Made by a program: the position numbers and the translations under genes
The notes under the pieces: model-generated
Told to the model about the DNA's origin: nothing
Seen by the model: only the letters and a program-made list of their open reading frames with translations
Database searches by the model: none
NCBI GenBank assembly: GCA_947476195.1
Contig: CANJPT010000030.1
Span: forward strand, 1 to 42,598
Direction of reading: 5' to 3'
Source: Lewinellaceae bacterium
Lineage (GTDB): Bacteria; Bacteroidota; Bacteroidia; Chitinophagales; Saprospiraceae
Length of the DNA stretch: 42,598 nucleotides
Shown: positions 28,240 to 36,633 of the stretch, piece by piece
Position numbering within the stretch: the stretch's first letter is position 1
Layout: each line of letters opens with the position of its first letter

Positions 28240-29622
28240 ATGCTCTTTATGGGAAAACCCAATTTCCTCCTTTCGATACTACTCATCAGTTTTGCCCAGG
28301 CAGTTTCTGCCCAGGATACCCCGACAGATGCTCAACCAGGCAAGTGCTACGCCAAATGCATCATCCCGGATCAATACGAAACAGTCACGGAACAGGTAGT
28401 CATCAAACCTGCCGGGAAACGGTCTGTGGCTTTACCAGCTGTTTTTGAAATTAAACCGGAAACCATTGTCGTAAAAGAAGCCTGTAAACGCATCATCCCT
28501 GTGGCTGCCGAATATGGTACCATCACAGCTGATGTAATGGTAAAAGCCGCCAGTAAGCGATTGGTAGTCATACCTGCCGTTTATGAAACCCTGGATGAAA
28601 CCATTCCTCAAAAGCCTGAATCAAAGCGAATTGTAGCAGTTCCAGCAGAATATATAACGGTACAAAAGCAGGTAAAGATTAAAGAAGAAAGCAAACGGAT
28701 CATAGCCGTCCCTGCTGTGTATGAAATGGCCGTAGAACCTTATATTATAGAACCAGCTTACACTAAAATTGAAGTACTTCAACCTCGCTTCGAAATAGTT
28801 ACAGAACGCATCGAGACTAAGCCCGCTTCCACAAAATGGGTAAAAAAGCAGGCAGACGCAAGCTGCCTCAGCGCCAACCCTGACGACTGCCTCGTATGGT
28901 GTTTAGTAGAGTTGCCTGCTGAATATAAAACCCTCACAAGACGCGTTAATAAAGGCTGTGATGACTCGGGAAAGCCAGATGCCGGATGTGTCCGGAAGAT
29001 AGAAGTACCCGCCCAAATGGGCAGCCAAAACGTGCTCAAAGTAAAGGCCGCTGCAACTTTCCGCGAAGAGATCATCCCCGCTGAATATAAGGCCTTTTCT
29101 GTACGCGAGGTAAAAAACCCAGCTACTACCCGTGAAGAGGTCATCCCCGCTGAAAATATCCCTACAAAAAAGCAGATCCTTAAAACACCTGCTATTATCC
29201 AGGAAGAAGACGTTCCTGCTGAACAGGTTGCCGTGACCAAAGAAGTGGTGAAAGTACCCGCTACCACCCGTGAAGAAATCATTCCTGCAGAAACACAAAC
29301 CGTTACAGTCCGGACGGTAAAAACGCCAGCAACGGTTTACAGCGAAGATATTCAGGCAGAAACTGCCGGTATCACCAAACTCAAAGTGGTGAAACCTGGT
29401 GGTTTTTCTGAATGGCGGGAAGTGCTCTGTGGTGAAAAAGTGACAGGCTATACAATCCGACAAATCCAGGTCGCACTCAATAAAGCAGGCTATAATGTCG
29501 GCACTCCAAACAATGAAATGGGAAGTAAAACCAAAGAGGCACTCACCAAATTCCAAAAAGACCATAAGCTCCCGGTTGGCAATCTGGATATGGAAACCTT
29601 GAAAGCCCTGGGGGTGCATTAG
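28240..29622 (+). CDS. Secreted repeat protein with C-terminal peptidoglycan-binding domain
   Basis: Read from ATG 28240 (ATG 28249 is equally possible; a TTG at 28216 is less likely), the product has about 460 residues. A signal peptide ending VSAQ is followed by PGKCYAKC. The N-terminal half has about six units of roughly 26 residues with the pattern KR-hydrophobic-PA-x-YE-x-E/K. The middle holds CLSANPDDCLVWCLVELPAE, and a second repeat series of about 24 residues (ATTREE-x-IPAE) follows. The C-terminus GYTIRQIQVALNKAGYNVG to FQKDHKLPVGNLDMETLKAL is a PG_binding_1 domain. Similar proteins are common in Bacteroidota and usually unannotated. A periplasmic or outer-membrane-linked scaffold touching peptidoglycan is inferred. 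Confidence 0.82.
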   Translation: MLFMGKPNFLLSILLISFAQAVSAQDTPTDAQPGKCYAKCIIPDQYETVTEQVVIKPAGKRSVALPAVFEIKPETIVVKEACKRIIPVAAEYGTITADVMVKAASKRLVVIPAVYETLDETIPQKPESKRIVAVPAEYITVQKQVKIKEESKRIIAVPAVYEMAVEPYIIEPAYTKIEVLQPRFEIVTERIETKPASTKWVKKQADASCLSANPDDCLVWCLVELPAEYKTLTRRVNKGCDDSGKPDAGCVRKIEVPAQMGSQNVLKVKAAATFREEIIPAEYKAFSVREVKNPATTREEVIPAENIPTKKQILKTPAIIQEEDVPAEQVAVTKEVVKVPATTREEIIPAETQTVTVRTVKTPATVYSEDIQAETAGITKLKVVKPGGFSEWREVLCGEKVTGYTIRQIQVALNKAGYNVGTPNNEMGSKTKEALTKFQKDHKLPVGNLDMETLKALGVH

Positions 29623-29743
29623 TGCATCAACCGAAATAGATTTTTATTATAAATATGGAGGAAACCCAAAATTGACAGAAGCCCAGAATTAAGTACCCGT
29701 TACTGCACCAATCTGCTATACCAATCAATCAAAGCACATTTTC

Positions 29744-29788
29744 AAAAAGAAAACCCTGCACCCTGATCAGGCATAGGGTTTTCTTTTT
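29744..29788. terminator. Strong terminator hairpin with 14-bp perfect stem
   Basis: AAAAAGAAAACCCT (29744-29757) and AGGGTTTTCTTTTT (29775-29788) are perfect inverted copies, and the loop contains the palindrome CCTGATCAGG. The A- and T-tracts would permit termination in either direction; here it ends the plus-strand transcript from 28240. Confidence 0.85.
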
Positions 29789-29907
29789 GTTAAGTCTGCC
29801 TAACAGCTTGGCTGATAGTCAAGAAGTTTATAAAATTTGCACGATTTTTGAAGACTCATTAGTTGAGAATTAATCCCGCATAATTTCAACCGTCGCACGA
29901 AAGAAAT

Positions 29908-30216
29908 ATGGACAATAACCTGACGCAATACATGGTGGACTTCACACTGCCCACCGATCTCTCTGAGGAATTTGTGAACAAAATTCCGCAGCAACGAAGT
30001 ATGGTAAATCGTCTGCTGACGGAGGGAAAAATTCTCAACTATGCCCTTTCGCTTGAAAACTCAAAGCTTTGGGTTGTGTTCGCAGCCGCATCTGAGGCTG
30101 ACCTCATGGAAATGGTACATCGTCTGCCACTCACCCGCTACATGAAGGTTCGGGTGAATGAGCTCACGTTCTACAATTCGGTCAACACCTTTGTTCCCGC
30201 ATTTTCGGTAAATTGA
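29908..30216 (+). CDS. Small alpha/beta-barrel protein, muconolactone-isomerase-like
   Basis: The 102-residue protein (YMVDFTLPTDLSEEFVNKIP, QQRSMVNRLLTEGKI, KLWVVFAA, HRLPLTRYMKVRVNELTFYN) fits the pattern of the small dimeric alpha/beta-barrel proteins related to muconolactone delta-isomerase. No aromatic-degradation genes are near, so an isomerase role is unsupported. The ATG at 29908 follows a terminator and a candidate promoter (TTG at 29808, TAAAATTTG at 29831), so it is probably transcribed alone. Confidence 0.7.
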   Translation: MDNNLTQYMVDFTLPTDLSEEFVNKIPQQRSMVNRLLTEGKILNYALSLENSKLWVVFAAASEADLMEMVHRLPLTRYMKVRVNELTFYNSVNTFVPAFSVN

Positions 30217-30311
30217 TCGCAGTATTCCGGATTGGTTGCCCAACCATCAGCAGGTAGACTTGACTTGCGTGAAATAAAACAGGAGCCGCTCCGCTTGATT
30301 TTTGGCCCCTT

Positions 30312-30800
30312 GGCCTCGCAGAGGCTTAATGCCTGTTTTTTTGTTGCCGCCGCCGCCAGCTCCGGATTTGGTGGGCTCTAGTGTCTTGTCCAGTCAATGG
30401 AAACGGCACTAGTGCCGCGTCCTGCCATTAAGGTGTGAATATGGCGGTCTAATTTTTCCTTTCTCTGCGTTGTTCGTCGATTAAAATGTCCCGCTTTGCG
30501 CCCTTCTTACGCCTTGATAAAGAAAAAATTTGCCTCCCCAATTCATACCTTAATAGCCGGGCGCGGCACTAGCCTCGTAGAGGCTTAACATTGGTAGATA
30601 TTGAAATTGAGTGGATGGGTGGACCTCGTAGAGGTCAAACATTGGTAAAGCCAATCCGCGAAAACATTTATGTTAGCCCTCTTCGAGGTCCACGTGCCTT
30701 TTCATAAAACAATATCGTACCAATGTTAGGCCTCTACGAGGCTAGGATCCACAAAAGCCCGAGCTGGTGGCGGGCGTCTACAAAGCCCCTGCGAGGCTAA
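30312..30800. repeat. Six REP-like palindromic repeats in two opposed groups
   Basis: Three copies in plus orientation (about 30312, 30571, 30622) and three in minus orientation (30671-30691, 30718-30744, 30779-30800) share the pattern GCCTCGtAGAGGCTTAACATT, some followed by GGTA. Each has the self-complementary core CCTCGTAGAGG or a variant. They fill the spacer between 30216 and the 3' fragment of the split cotH gene, which otherwise contains no gene. Confidence 0.7.
30409..30572. repeat. 164-bp near-palindromic MITE-like element
   Basis: The left end CTAGTGCCGCG (30409-30419) is the inverted copy of CGCGGCACTAG (30562-30572). The inverted similarity continues for about 37 nt through GCCATTAAGGTGTGAAT on the left and ATTCATACCTTAATAGC on the right, and more weakly inward, so most of the element could fold into one long hairpin. 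The left end also forms the 14-bp palindrome CGGCACTAGTGCCG (30404-30417). It is non-coding. Confidence 0.6.
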
Positions 30801-30822
30801 GGAACCACAACCTCTTAATGGG

Positions 30823-31585
30823 TTATTGTATTCCCCGTACCACTTTCAGCGTAGTTCTTCCGGATGCTCCGGTAATCGTGAGCAAATACATCCCTACCGG
30901 CGTTGGCAAGCCTGGCTGCCAAATATTCAGGCCACTTTGGACGTAGTGCGTTTCACTCAAAATCGTTTGTCCGCTCAGATTTGACCAGGTCAAGTGTAAC
31001 AACTCCTCCTGTTCAGAATCATATGAAAGGTTTAAAAAACCTTCAAAAGGATTGGGTGAAAGCTTGAATCGCCCGTTTTCCTGAACTTCCAAAACACCCG
31101 ACAAACTGCAGCCGAAACCAGCCAATTGTTGCTTCAATGAATTGTGCCGGGCGGTCACAAAGTTTTTTAAGCCCGCAATGGTTCCTCCACCCGGCCCTTG
31201 CCCGATGCTGACATCCTGCGACAGGTTTTGTTCAAAAAGTGTGTTGCTGTAAAATTTCAGGGAGTCAGCTTGTACCGCCGGACGAATGAGATTGGCCATT
31301 GCATCGATCCGGGCATCGAGGTGGGCATTGTCAAAATCATTTAGTAGTTCGCAGAGGCGGTCGGCAAGCCGTTGTTTGAACACCGCATCCTGCAAGAGCC
31401 GGTTCATGATGGGACGCTGATTGGCGGGGTTGGAGATATAGGTAAAGGGCAGCGTTTTGATATTTGCCAGGGTAAGCCCCATATTAAAATTGCCGAATGC
31501 TTCATTGACATCCCAGGTGATCCACTCGAATTTGTCGGTGTCTTTGTTATGGTAAATAAAGTAGTTGTGCCCGCTTCCGATATAA
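30823..31585 (-). pseudogene. CotH-kinase-family gene, 3' part of a split gene
   Basis: This frame encodes the C-terminal half of a CotH protein. It resumes at codon TAT (31584-31582) with YIGSGHNYFIYHNKDTDKFE and ITWDVNEAFGNFNMGLTL, whose D-x-N-E-A-F-G motif supplies catalytic metal-binding residues in CotH kinases. A T9SS type A sorting domain closes it (LSPNPFEGFLNL to TTLKVVRGIQ). Just upstream of the junction the frame reads non-CotH residues and a stop, because the 31586-36637 segment intervenes. Joined to the part at 36638-37425 it gives one 516-residue ORF. An internal ATG at 31482 could start a fragment, but it would lack the kinase N-lobe. Confidence 0.85.
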
Positions 31586-31647
31586 CGTGAGCATGGGCGA
31601 AGGGTGCGCGGTTAGCGCAACTTTTCGACCACGCATTGTTAGTGCCA
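31586..31647 (-). other. attC-like integron recombination site
   Basis: Read on the minus strand from 31647, the site opens TGGCACTAAC, then AAT, GCGTGG, T, CGAA, and after a GC-rich centre TTCG, C, CCATGC, TCAC, G. The left half (GCGTGG-T-CGAA) is nearly complementary to the right half (TTCG-C-CCATGC) with unpaired bases and unequal spacers (AAT against TCAC). The opening GGCACTAAC is the exact inverted copy of GTTAGTGCC, formed by G plus the first bases of the inserted segment (36638-36630). This matches R''-L''-L'-R' architecture and the G^TT crossover of integron attC sites. The match to the family is by pattern only; no covariance model was run. Confidence 0.72.
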
Positions 31648-31673
31648 TATTTATTCGAAGGCGTCATGTGTAC

Positions 31674-33434
31674 CTACCAGCTTGTCTTGATTATTTTACC
31701 TGCTTTAAGCCGGCCTTGATTGCCAGATACCTCCCAAAAATAAATTCCGGGCTGAACACTTCTGGTATCTAAATCTTTAACACCGAAAGTAAGTCGATTC
31801 TCAAGTACGAGGCTACCGATTTGATCGTACAAACGGAAAATCGGGCTGTGCAAATCCGTATTCAAATCTACAAAGATATTATCGCTGAATGGGTTGGGGG
31901 TCACAGATATCTGCACAGAACTTTGAAATTCATTTGTTGCTGAAGTACCTAGATATAGCACCCGACAAAGCGTGTCGCTGCTATTCGAATTAGTTACAAT
32001 AAGACAAACGGTATACACTCCAATCGAATCGTATATATGGAGGGGATTGGTTTCATTGCTTGAAGCACCATCACCAAAATCCCATCGCCAACTCGTAGGT
32101 TGATAACCCGACAGATCAATAAAAGAAACTTGCAAAGGGCTAAGAGTATCTTTCTCTTCCCAACGGAAAAAAGCCCATGGATTGTTGTTGATACCCAACG
32201 AATCACAGGCTGAGCCATCCACAGGCCCCAACCGGGTGTGCGCTTGATTGGGGAATGACCAAAAATTGCTGGTGAAAAGTTCAATTGCATGTTGCTGAAA
32301 GTCACAGGCTATTCCGGGTAATTCTGGATGATTAATAACATGAATATGCTGGTGCTGACCGGGACACCCAACGTACACTTTCCCGTCGAGCGCGAGATTG
32401 GCCATATAAAACTTGGTTTTGAAAGGCGTGTTGAACCCGTCCCAATCGGCTATGAATGTCCGGGAGGCAGCAATGTCTGGCGCCAGCATATCGAACTGGA
32501 ACAGTTTGGTGTATGTGGTCGTGTACAAATATCGCGAACTGCGCGAAAAGGCGCAGCCCGCGCTAAAAGATACATTATCCGGGAATGGTATAGCATGGGC
32601 GTTGGAAAGCAAGCCGTTACAACGGTCAAAGTCAAAGATGTTGAGTTTGTACTTCCAATGGAAACGCACAAATTTGCTGCCGTCGGGCGAAAAAGTAGCT
32701 TGACCAAGCCAAGAGTCGAGGCCGAACACCATGCCGAGGCACTGCTCTGTCATTTTTGTATTGCCATCAGCATCAAGATAGATGACATAATAGCAATTCG
32801 ACCTGAACTTTGGAATAATGAGCCACCAATCGCGGCCATTGGCATGAGGGATAGCTTGTAAGTTTTCTCTAAAGGTCGTGTCGGCCAGAATCTCAATATG
32901 CTTTTGGGTTACCTTGCCCAAACCTTGATTTTCTCTCATGTCCACTATGTTTAGATACAAGCTGGCCCCTACTGTATTCGAGGTGTCGTTTATTGTAACC
33001 AACTCCAAGCGTTGGCTTATTACAAAATACAAGCTGTCGTATTTATAATTGGGTAGGGCTAGGATGGATTGAGGTGCCGCACTTGAGAAATTTGCGCTTC
33101 CATTTGCACAAAATGAGTTTGTATACTCCCCTGCATGAATCTCTCCGTTTTCCATCATTTCATGCTTACGGTTATTAATTACACAACCATTGGTATAAAA
33201 TTGAAGGTTGCCATATTTGTCGCAAACGCTTGAATTTGCCGCGTCAAAAAAAATTCTTTTAGGAATAAAGGTCATCTCAAAGGGTGAAGGTCTGAAGTCC
33301 ATATAGGTGCCACCTCCAGTAGTATTGTTAAATGAATCATCTTCTCCAAGAACCCATCCTGCATCCCACATTTGAGCCTTCAGCGTGAAACTCATCTGTA
33401 AAAAAAGGAAAATAAAGCAACCAATATTTTTCAT
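31674..33434 (-). CDS. T9SS type A secreted protein with PKD domain (cassette gene 2)
   Basis: The 586-residue protein is read from the ATG at 33434 with a signal peptide ending FTLKAQ; in-frame codons upstream overlap a terminator hairpin and are rejected. Residues about 20-400 look like a beta-propeller-type domain (TFSPDGSKFVRFHWKYKLNI, FSAGCAFSRSSRYLYTTTYT). A PKD domain follows with SWRWDFGDGASSNETNPLH, and a type A sorting domain (VTPNPFSDNIFVDLN to LKAGKIIKTSW) ends it. Such proteins are common in Saprospiraceae and of unknown role. It is the second of two genes inside the inserted segment; the stop lies 27 bp from the start of the attC-like site. Confidence 0.85.
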   Translation of the reverse strand: MKNIGCFIFLFLQMSFTLKAQMWDAGWVLGEDDSFNNTTGGGTYMDFRPSPFEMTFIPKRIFFDAANSSVCDKYGNLQFYTNGCVINNRKHEMMENGEIHAGEYTNSFCANGSANFSSAAPQSILALPNYKYDSLYFVISQRLELVTINDTSNTVGASLYLNIVDMRENQGLGKVTQKHIEILADTTFRENLQAIPHANGRDWWLIIPKFRSNCYYVIYLDADGNTKMTEQCLGMVFGLDSWLGQATFSPDGSKFVRFHWKYKLNIFDFDRCNGLLSNAHAIPFPDNVSFSAGCAFSRSSRYLYTTTYTKLFQFDMLAPDIAASRTFIADWDGFNTPFKTKFYMANLALDGKVYVGCPGQHQHIHVINHPELPGIACDFQQHAIELFTSNFWSFPNQAHTRLGPVDGSACDSLGINNNPWAFFRWEEKDTLSPLQVSFIDLSGYQPTSWRWDFGDGASSNETNPLHIYDSIGVYTVCLIVTNSNSSDTLCRVLYLGTSATNEFQSSVQISVTPNPFSDNIFVDLNTDLHSPIFRLYDQIGSLVLENRLTFGVKDLDTRSVQPGIYFWEVSGNQGRLKAGKIIKTSW

Positions 33435-33441
33435 GGCAATA

Positions 33442-33479
33442 TAAAAGAAAGGCTCTGCCGCAGTCAAAGCGGCAGAGCC
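33442..33479 (-). terminator. Terminator between the two cassette genes
   Basis: GGCTCTGCCGC (33451-33461) and GCGGCAGAGCC (33469-33479) form a perfect 11-bp stem with a 7-nt loop. On the minus strand it is followed by TTTCTTTTAT. It lies 16 nt after the stop of the 988-aa gene and before the ATG of the 586-aa gene. Confidence 0.75.
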
Positions 33480-33495
33480 AATGGTTGAAAAAAAC

Positions 33496-36462
33496 TTAGC
33501 GGGAAATCACAACTTTTTGAGTAACGACCTTGCCTGACGGATAAGTAACCTTGCAGAAATACACGCCATTCGCAAGCCTGGCAGGTATCTGAACACGAAG
33601 CGAGGCATCCAGTTTTCCGGAACTCAATTCCCGCCCGTTCAAATCATACAGCGAATAATGGCTTCCCTCCACGAACAATATATCCAGAAAGATGTCTTCG
33701 CCAACGACGACAGATGTATGTGTCTTTAGTTGATTTCTTTCCGATGAGACAACCCTAAAATTTACCTGGGATTGAGTGGAAAATTCTCCTAAGCATTCAG
33801 GAGTATAGTCGTTCGTGGCACCTTCGTAGCAGTCTTCCAGCAATGAACGCGCCTTAATAACAGCGATGCCGCCTGCTTTGGGGCATTGGGAAGCGATGCT
33901 ACTCAGTGTTTGGGCATCCTGTTCGGTCAAATTGCCCGACTGGTTGATAAGGGAGTTCAGCAGCACCTGATTGAACGCTTTCTCATTGACTTCATAAATA
34001 GCGGAAGCATTTACCGTGCTGTTCACTATTTGGGCCTGCTGGTAGTAAGACACCCTCGGCGCTTCATACTGTTCCTGCAGATCTTCTAATTCGCTTTGGG
34101 CGAATACAATTTCTGCTGCTGCGGTAGCTTGAGCCGCTTTCAGAGATGCAATTGTAACTGAAGATGTTTCTGTTTCAAGCAGACTGTCTAAATAGGCGAT
34201 TTCTGCGATATTGTTGTGCAATATTTGTTGTTGTGACAAGGCTACCGAAGATAGCGCCACAGTAGCCATTGACGATTGGGACAATAGAGAGTGTATCTGA
34301 TAGAACTTACCTACGCTCCCGTTTTGATGTTGCGCCACAAACGCGGGAAAGCCGCTATAGGATGCATAAAAAGTAGCGTTCGTTTTTAGCAATCGGTAAA
34401 GCCTGCGTTGTTGCCGCCACAACTCGGCATTCGACATATAATTCAGGGCGGCAGTGTTGCCATCGGCCAGCCATTTGTATAGATCAGGCACATCACCTCC
34501 AAAACCAGGTAGATTGCATTCGTGTGGAGTGCCAGCTTCCTGAAAGAAAAAATTCTCTTCCGGTTCGACGTCCAGAGGGTAGAAAGGATGCCACACGTCA
34601 AAAGTGTCCGTTGCCTGTGGCGTGTGCACAAAAAAGCGAGAATTTATCGGGTCTGGCGTACATCTGATGTGGCAGCCGAGACTTGGGACAATATCTACTA
34701 TGTAGAATAAGCCATTTAGCTCTACGGCTGGGAATGTCCATCGGTTGCCCTCGTGCTCTTGGAGGCCAATCTCCCCTGCTGATATGTTCGGACCATTGGC
34801 CATCCAAGCGAAGATGTTGTTTGAAAAGACAGTTTCAAGCCCCAAATTGCCTAAGTTGCCTACATTTCTCAGATTATAGAACTGATTATAGCAGATGCTG
34901 GCAGAATCTTGTTCATCAATTTCAATGCCAATATAAAAATCTAAGTCTAGTAGCTCATGCAGCGTGGATTGACCTTCAGGCAAATGCCAAATATTATTTG
35001 CGATTACGTTGTAAACCGAGTTGCCATGTCCATACAAATAAAGGCAGCGATTGATGCTTAACGTATCCCCTTGCAGGCCAAAAAAATCATTGTCAGTTAT
35101 TGAAAAATTTCGAAAATCGCCAGTAATAAAAATAGGGTCCAGGCTACCTTCTGAGTTAGGGGACAATAGGCTGAAATTGTTATTAAATATCCTTGAACTT
35201 CCCGGCACAAGGTTTAAAAAATCACCCTCCAGATTAATTCCGTCGCACCGCGTAGTTTGTATTTGAAATTCATTATAGGAAATATCTATTTCGGATTTTG
35301 TACTTAGCCCAACAAAACCAGGGATCAAATTGATTCCTGTGCCGATGCCCCCTTCAGATGCATAGCTGAATTCAAAGTGAGAATATGAAATGGACACTTG
35401 CGCACCTATGCCAAATTGCGTAGCGTAAATACCATTATGAGCATCATCGTCTACATCATCAAGGTCAGCATTATAAACAAACCAGCAAGTTTTGACCGTT
35501 AGATTTCTCGTGAAGTCTTGACGGATGCCGTTCGCATAACAGTTGGTAAAACGCGATTGGAAAATGTTTAAATCACCACTGGATTGAAAGATGCCAGTAT
35601 GTAGCAAGTTTTCAAAACGGCATTTATTAACAATGAGGATCGTTTCGCTTCCCAAAGGAGCGTAGATTCCAAATCGTATCTGCCTGAAGTAGGAAAGAGC
35701 AGAACTTATTGCCCCAATATGGAGAACGGTATGGCCTAAAACCCGGATGCCACATAAGCCTACCCCATTTTGAGAGCCGTTCAAATGAGACGTACATTGA
35801 AATGTATTGCCCGAAAACAGATCAAATTGCAGAGAGTTTGGGTTGGGGCTACAAGGCGCTGAAAGCATGCTTTGGCGCCCAATGTTAATTCCTATTACAT
35901 TGCGGTTAAAGATTGTACCCTGGATAGAAACTTTGGAACTTGAACAGGGTACGTCTATTGCAATCAGGGCATCTTCAATTTCAGTGACGTTTTGAGACAT
36001 AATATCCCCATCATAAGCCAGAAAAATTCCGCGCCAGAAGCCGTTACAACAAAATAATTTGGCATTATTCAAAGACAAGTTAATATCGCTTTGTACCAAA
36101 ATTTGCACATTTGGGTTAATAGAACAAACCGCATTGACAAAAGAAAAACCCACATCAATGGTAAAGTTGCCGACCACTGAAACATTGCCAGACAGTTGGT
36201 TGCTCCCAATTAATGCAACGATCTGACTTGCCAATTGTCTGCCGGGAGAGCCAATTTGTATGGAAAGTGGAAGTGGTTCAGATGAGTTGGACGAATACCT
36301 TTGGCAAAGCGTTGGTTCTTGAGGGCCAAACTCTGCAGGTGGTTCTTTACCTCTTGCGCAGGGTTCGAGAAAAGTTGGGGACTGAGCCATAGACTGATTT
36401 GCAAAAAGCAAAACCAGTAAAGACAGACCAAAAAGCGTTTTGATAAGATGGTGGAATCTCAT
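33496..36462 (-). CDS. T9SS type A secreted protein with beta-helix repeats (cassette gene 1)
   Basis: The 988-residue protein has a signal peptide (1-27, ending SMAQ). Residues about 70-560 carry many short imperfect beta-helix-like coils with Asn/Gly turns (SYFRQIRFGIYAPLGSETIL, FSITDNDFFG, SSRIFNNNFS), typical of right-handed parallel beta-helix proteins. A helical, Ala/Glu/Gln-rich segment lies at about 730-850 (AAQATAAAEIVFAQSELEDL), and a type A sorting domain (YDLNGRELSSGK to GKVVTQKVVISR) ends it. Function is unknown; a surface adhesin or polysaccharide-binding protein is plausible. It is the first gene of the inserted segment, with about 175 bp of AT-rich leader. Confidence 0.82.
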   Translation of the reverse strand: MRFHHLIKTLFGLSLLVLLFANQSMAQSPTFLEPCARGKEPPAEFGPQEPTLCQRYSSNSSEPLPLSIQIGSPGRQLASQIVALIGSNQLSGNVSVVGNFTIDVGFSFVNAVCSINPNVQILVQSDINLSLNNAKLFCCNGFWRGIFLAYDGDIMSQNVTEIEDALIAIDVPCSSSKVSIQGTIFNRNVIGINIGRQSMLSAPCSPNPNSLQFDLFSGNTFQCTSHLNGSQNGVGLCGIRVLGHTVLHIGAISSALSYFRQIRFGIYAPLGSETILIVNKCRFENLLHTGIFQSSGDLNIFQSRFTNCYANGIRQDFTRNLTVKTCWFVYNADLDDVDDDAHNGIYATQFGIGAQVSISYSHFEFSYASEGGIGTGINLIPGFVGLSTKSEIDISYNEFQIQTTRCDGINLEGDFLNLVPGSSRIFNNNFSLLSPNSEGSLDPIFITGDFRNFSITDNDFFGLQGDTLSINRCLYLYGHGNSVYNVIANNIWHLPEGQSTLHELLDLDFYIGIEIDEQDSASICYNQFYNLRNVGNLGNLGLETVFSNNIFAWMANGPNISAGEIGLQEHEGNRWTFPAVELNGLFYIVDIVPSLGCHIRCTPDPINSRFFVHTPQATDTFDVWHPFYPLDVEPEENFFFQEAGTPHECNLPGFGGDVPDLYKWLADGNTAALNYMSNAELWRQQRRLYRLLKTNATFYASYSGFPAFVAQHQNGSVGKFYQIHSLLSQSSMATVALSSVALSQQQILHNNIAEIAYLDSLLETETSSVTIASLKAAQATAAAEIVFAQSELEDLQEQYEAPRVSYYQQAQIVNSTVNASAIYEVNEKAFNQVLLNSLINQSGNLTEQDAQTLSSIASQCPKAGGIAVIKARSLLEDCYEGATNDYTPECLGEFSTQSQVNFRVVSSERNQLKTHTSVVVGEDIFLDILFVEGSHYSLYDLNGRELSSGKLDASLRVQIPARLANGVYFCKVTYPSGKVVTQKVVISR

Positions 36463-36633
36463 TTTTTTATAATTTGAATTGTTAAGTATGGGGCGGATTC
36501 AAGATTCAAATGCAACAGATTTGATTTGCTTTCGCTTGTAAGAACTAGCGGGGGGGTGGGAATAGCCGAAAGATTCTTGTCAATATGGCTGTATCATTTC
36601 TTTATTTCTTGTTTATTTTTATTATCATTGGCA

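Noticed and set aside
30312-30800. CRISPR array
   Set aside because: Repeats are irregularly spaced, vary in sequence and change orientation; no cas genes are near.
31587-31772. A 61-codon plus-strand frame covering the attC-like site
   Set aside because: It arises from the palindromic site and the antisense of the T9SS gene end; no protein character.
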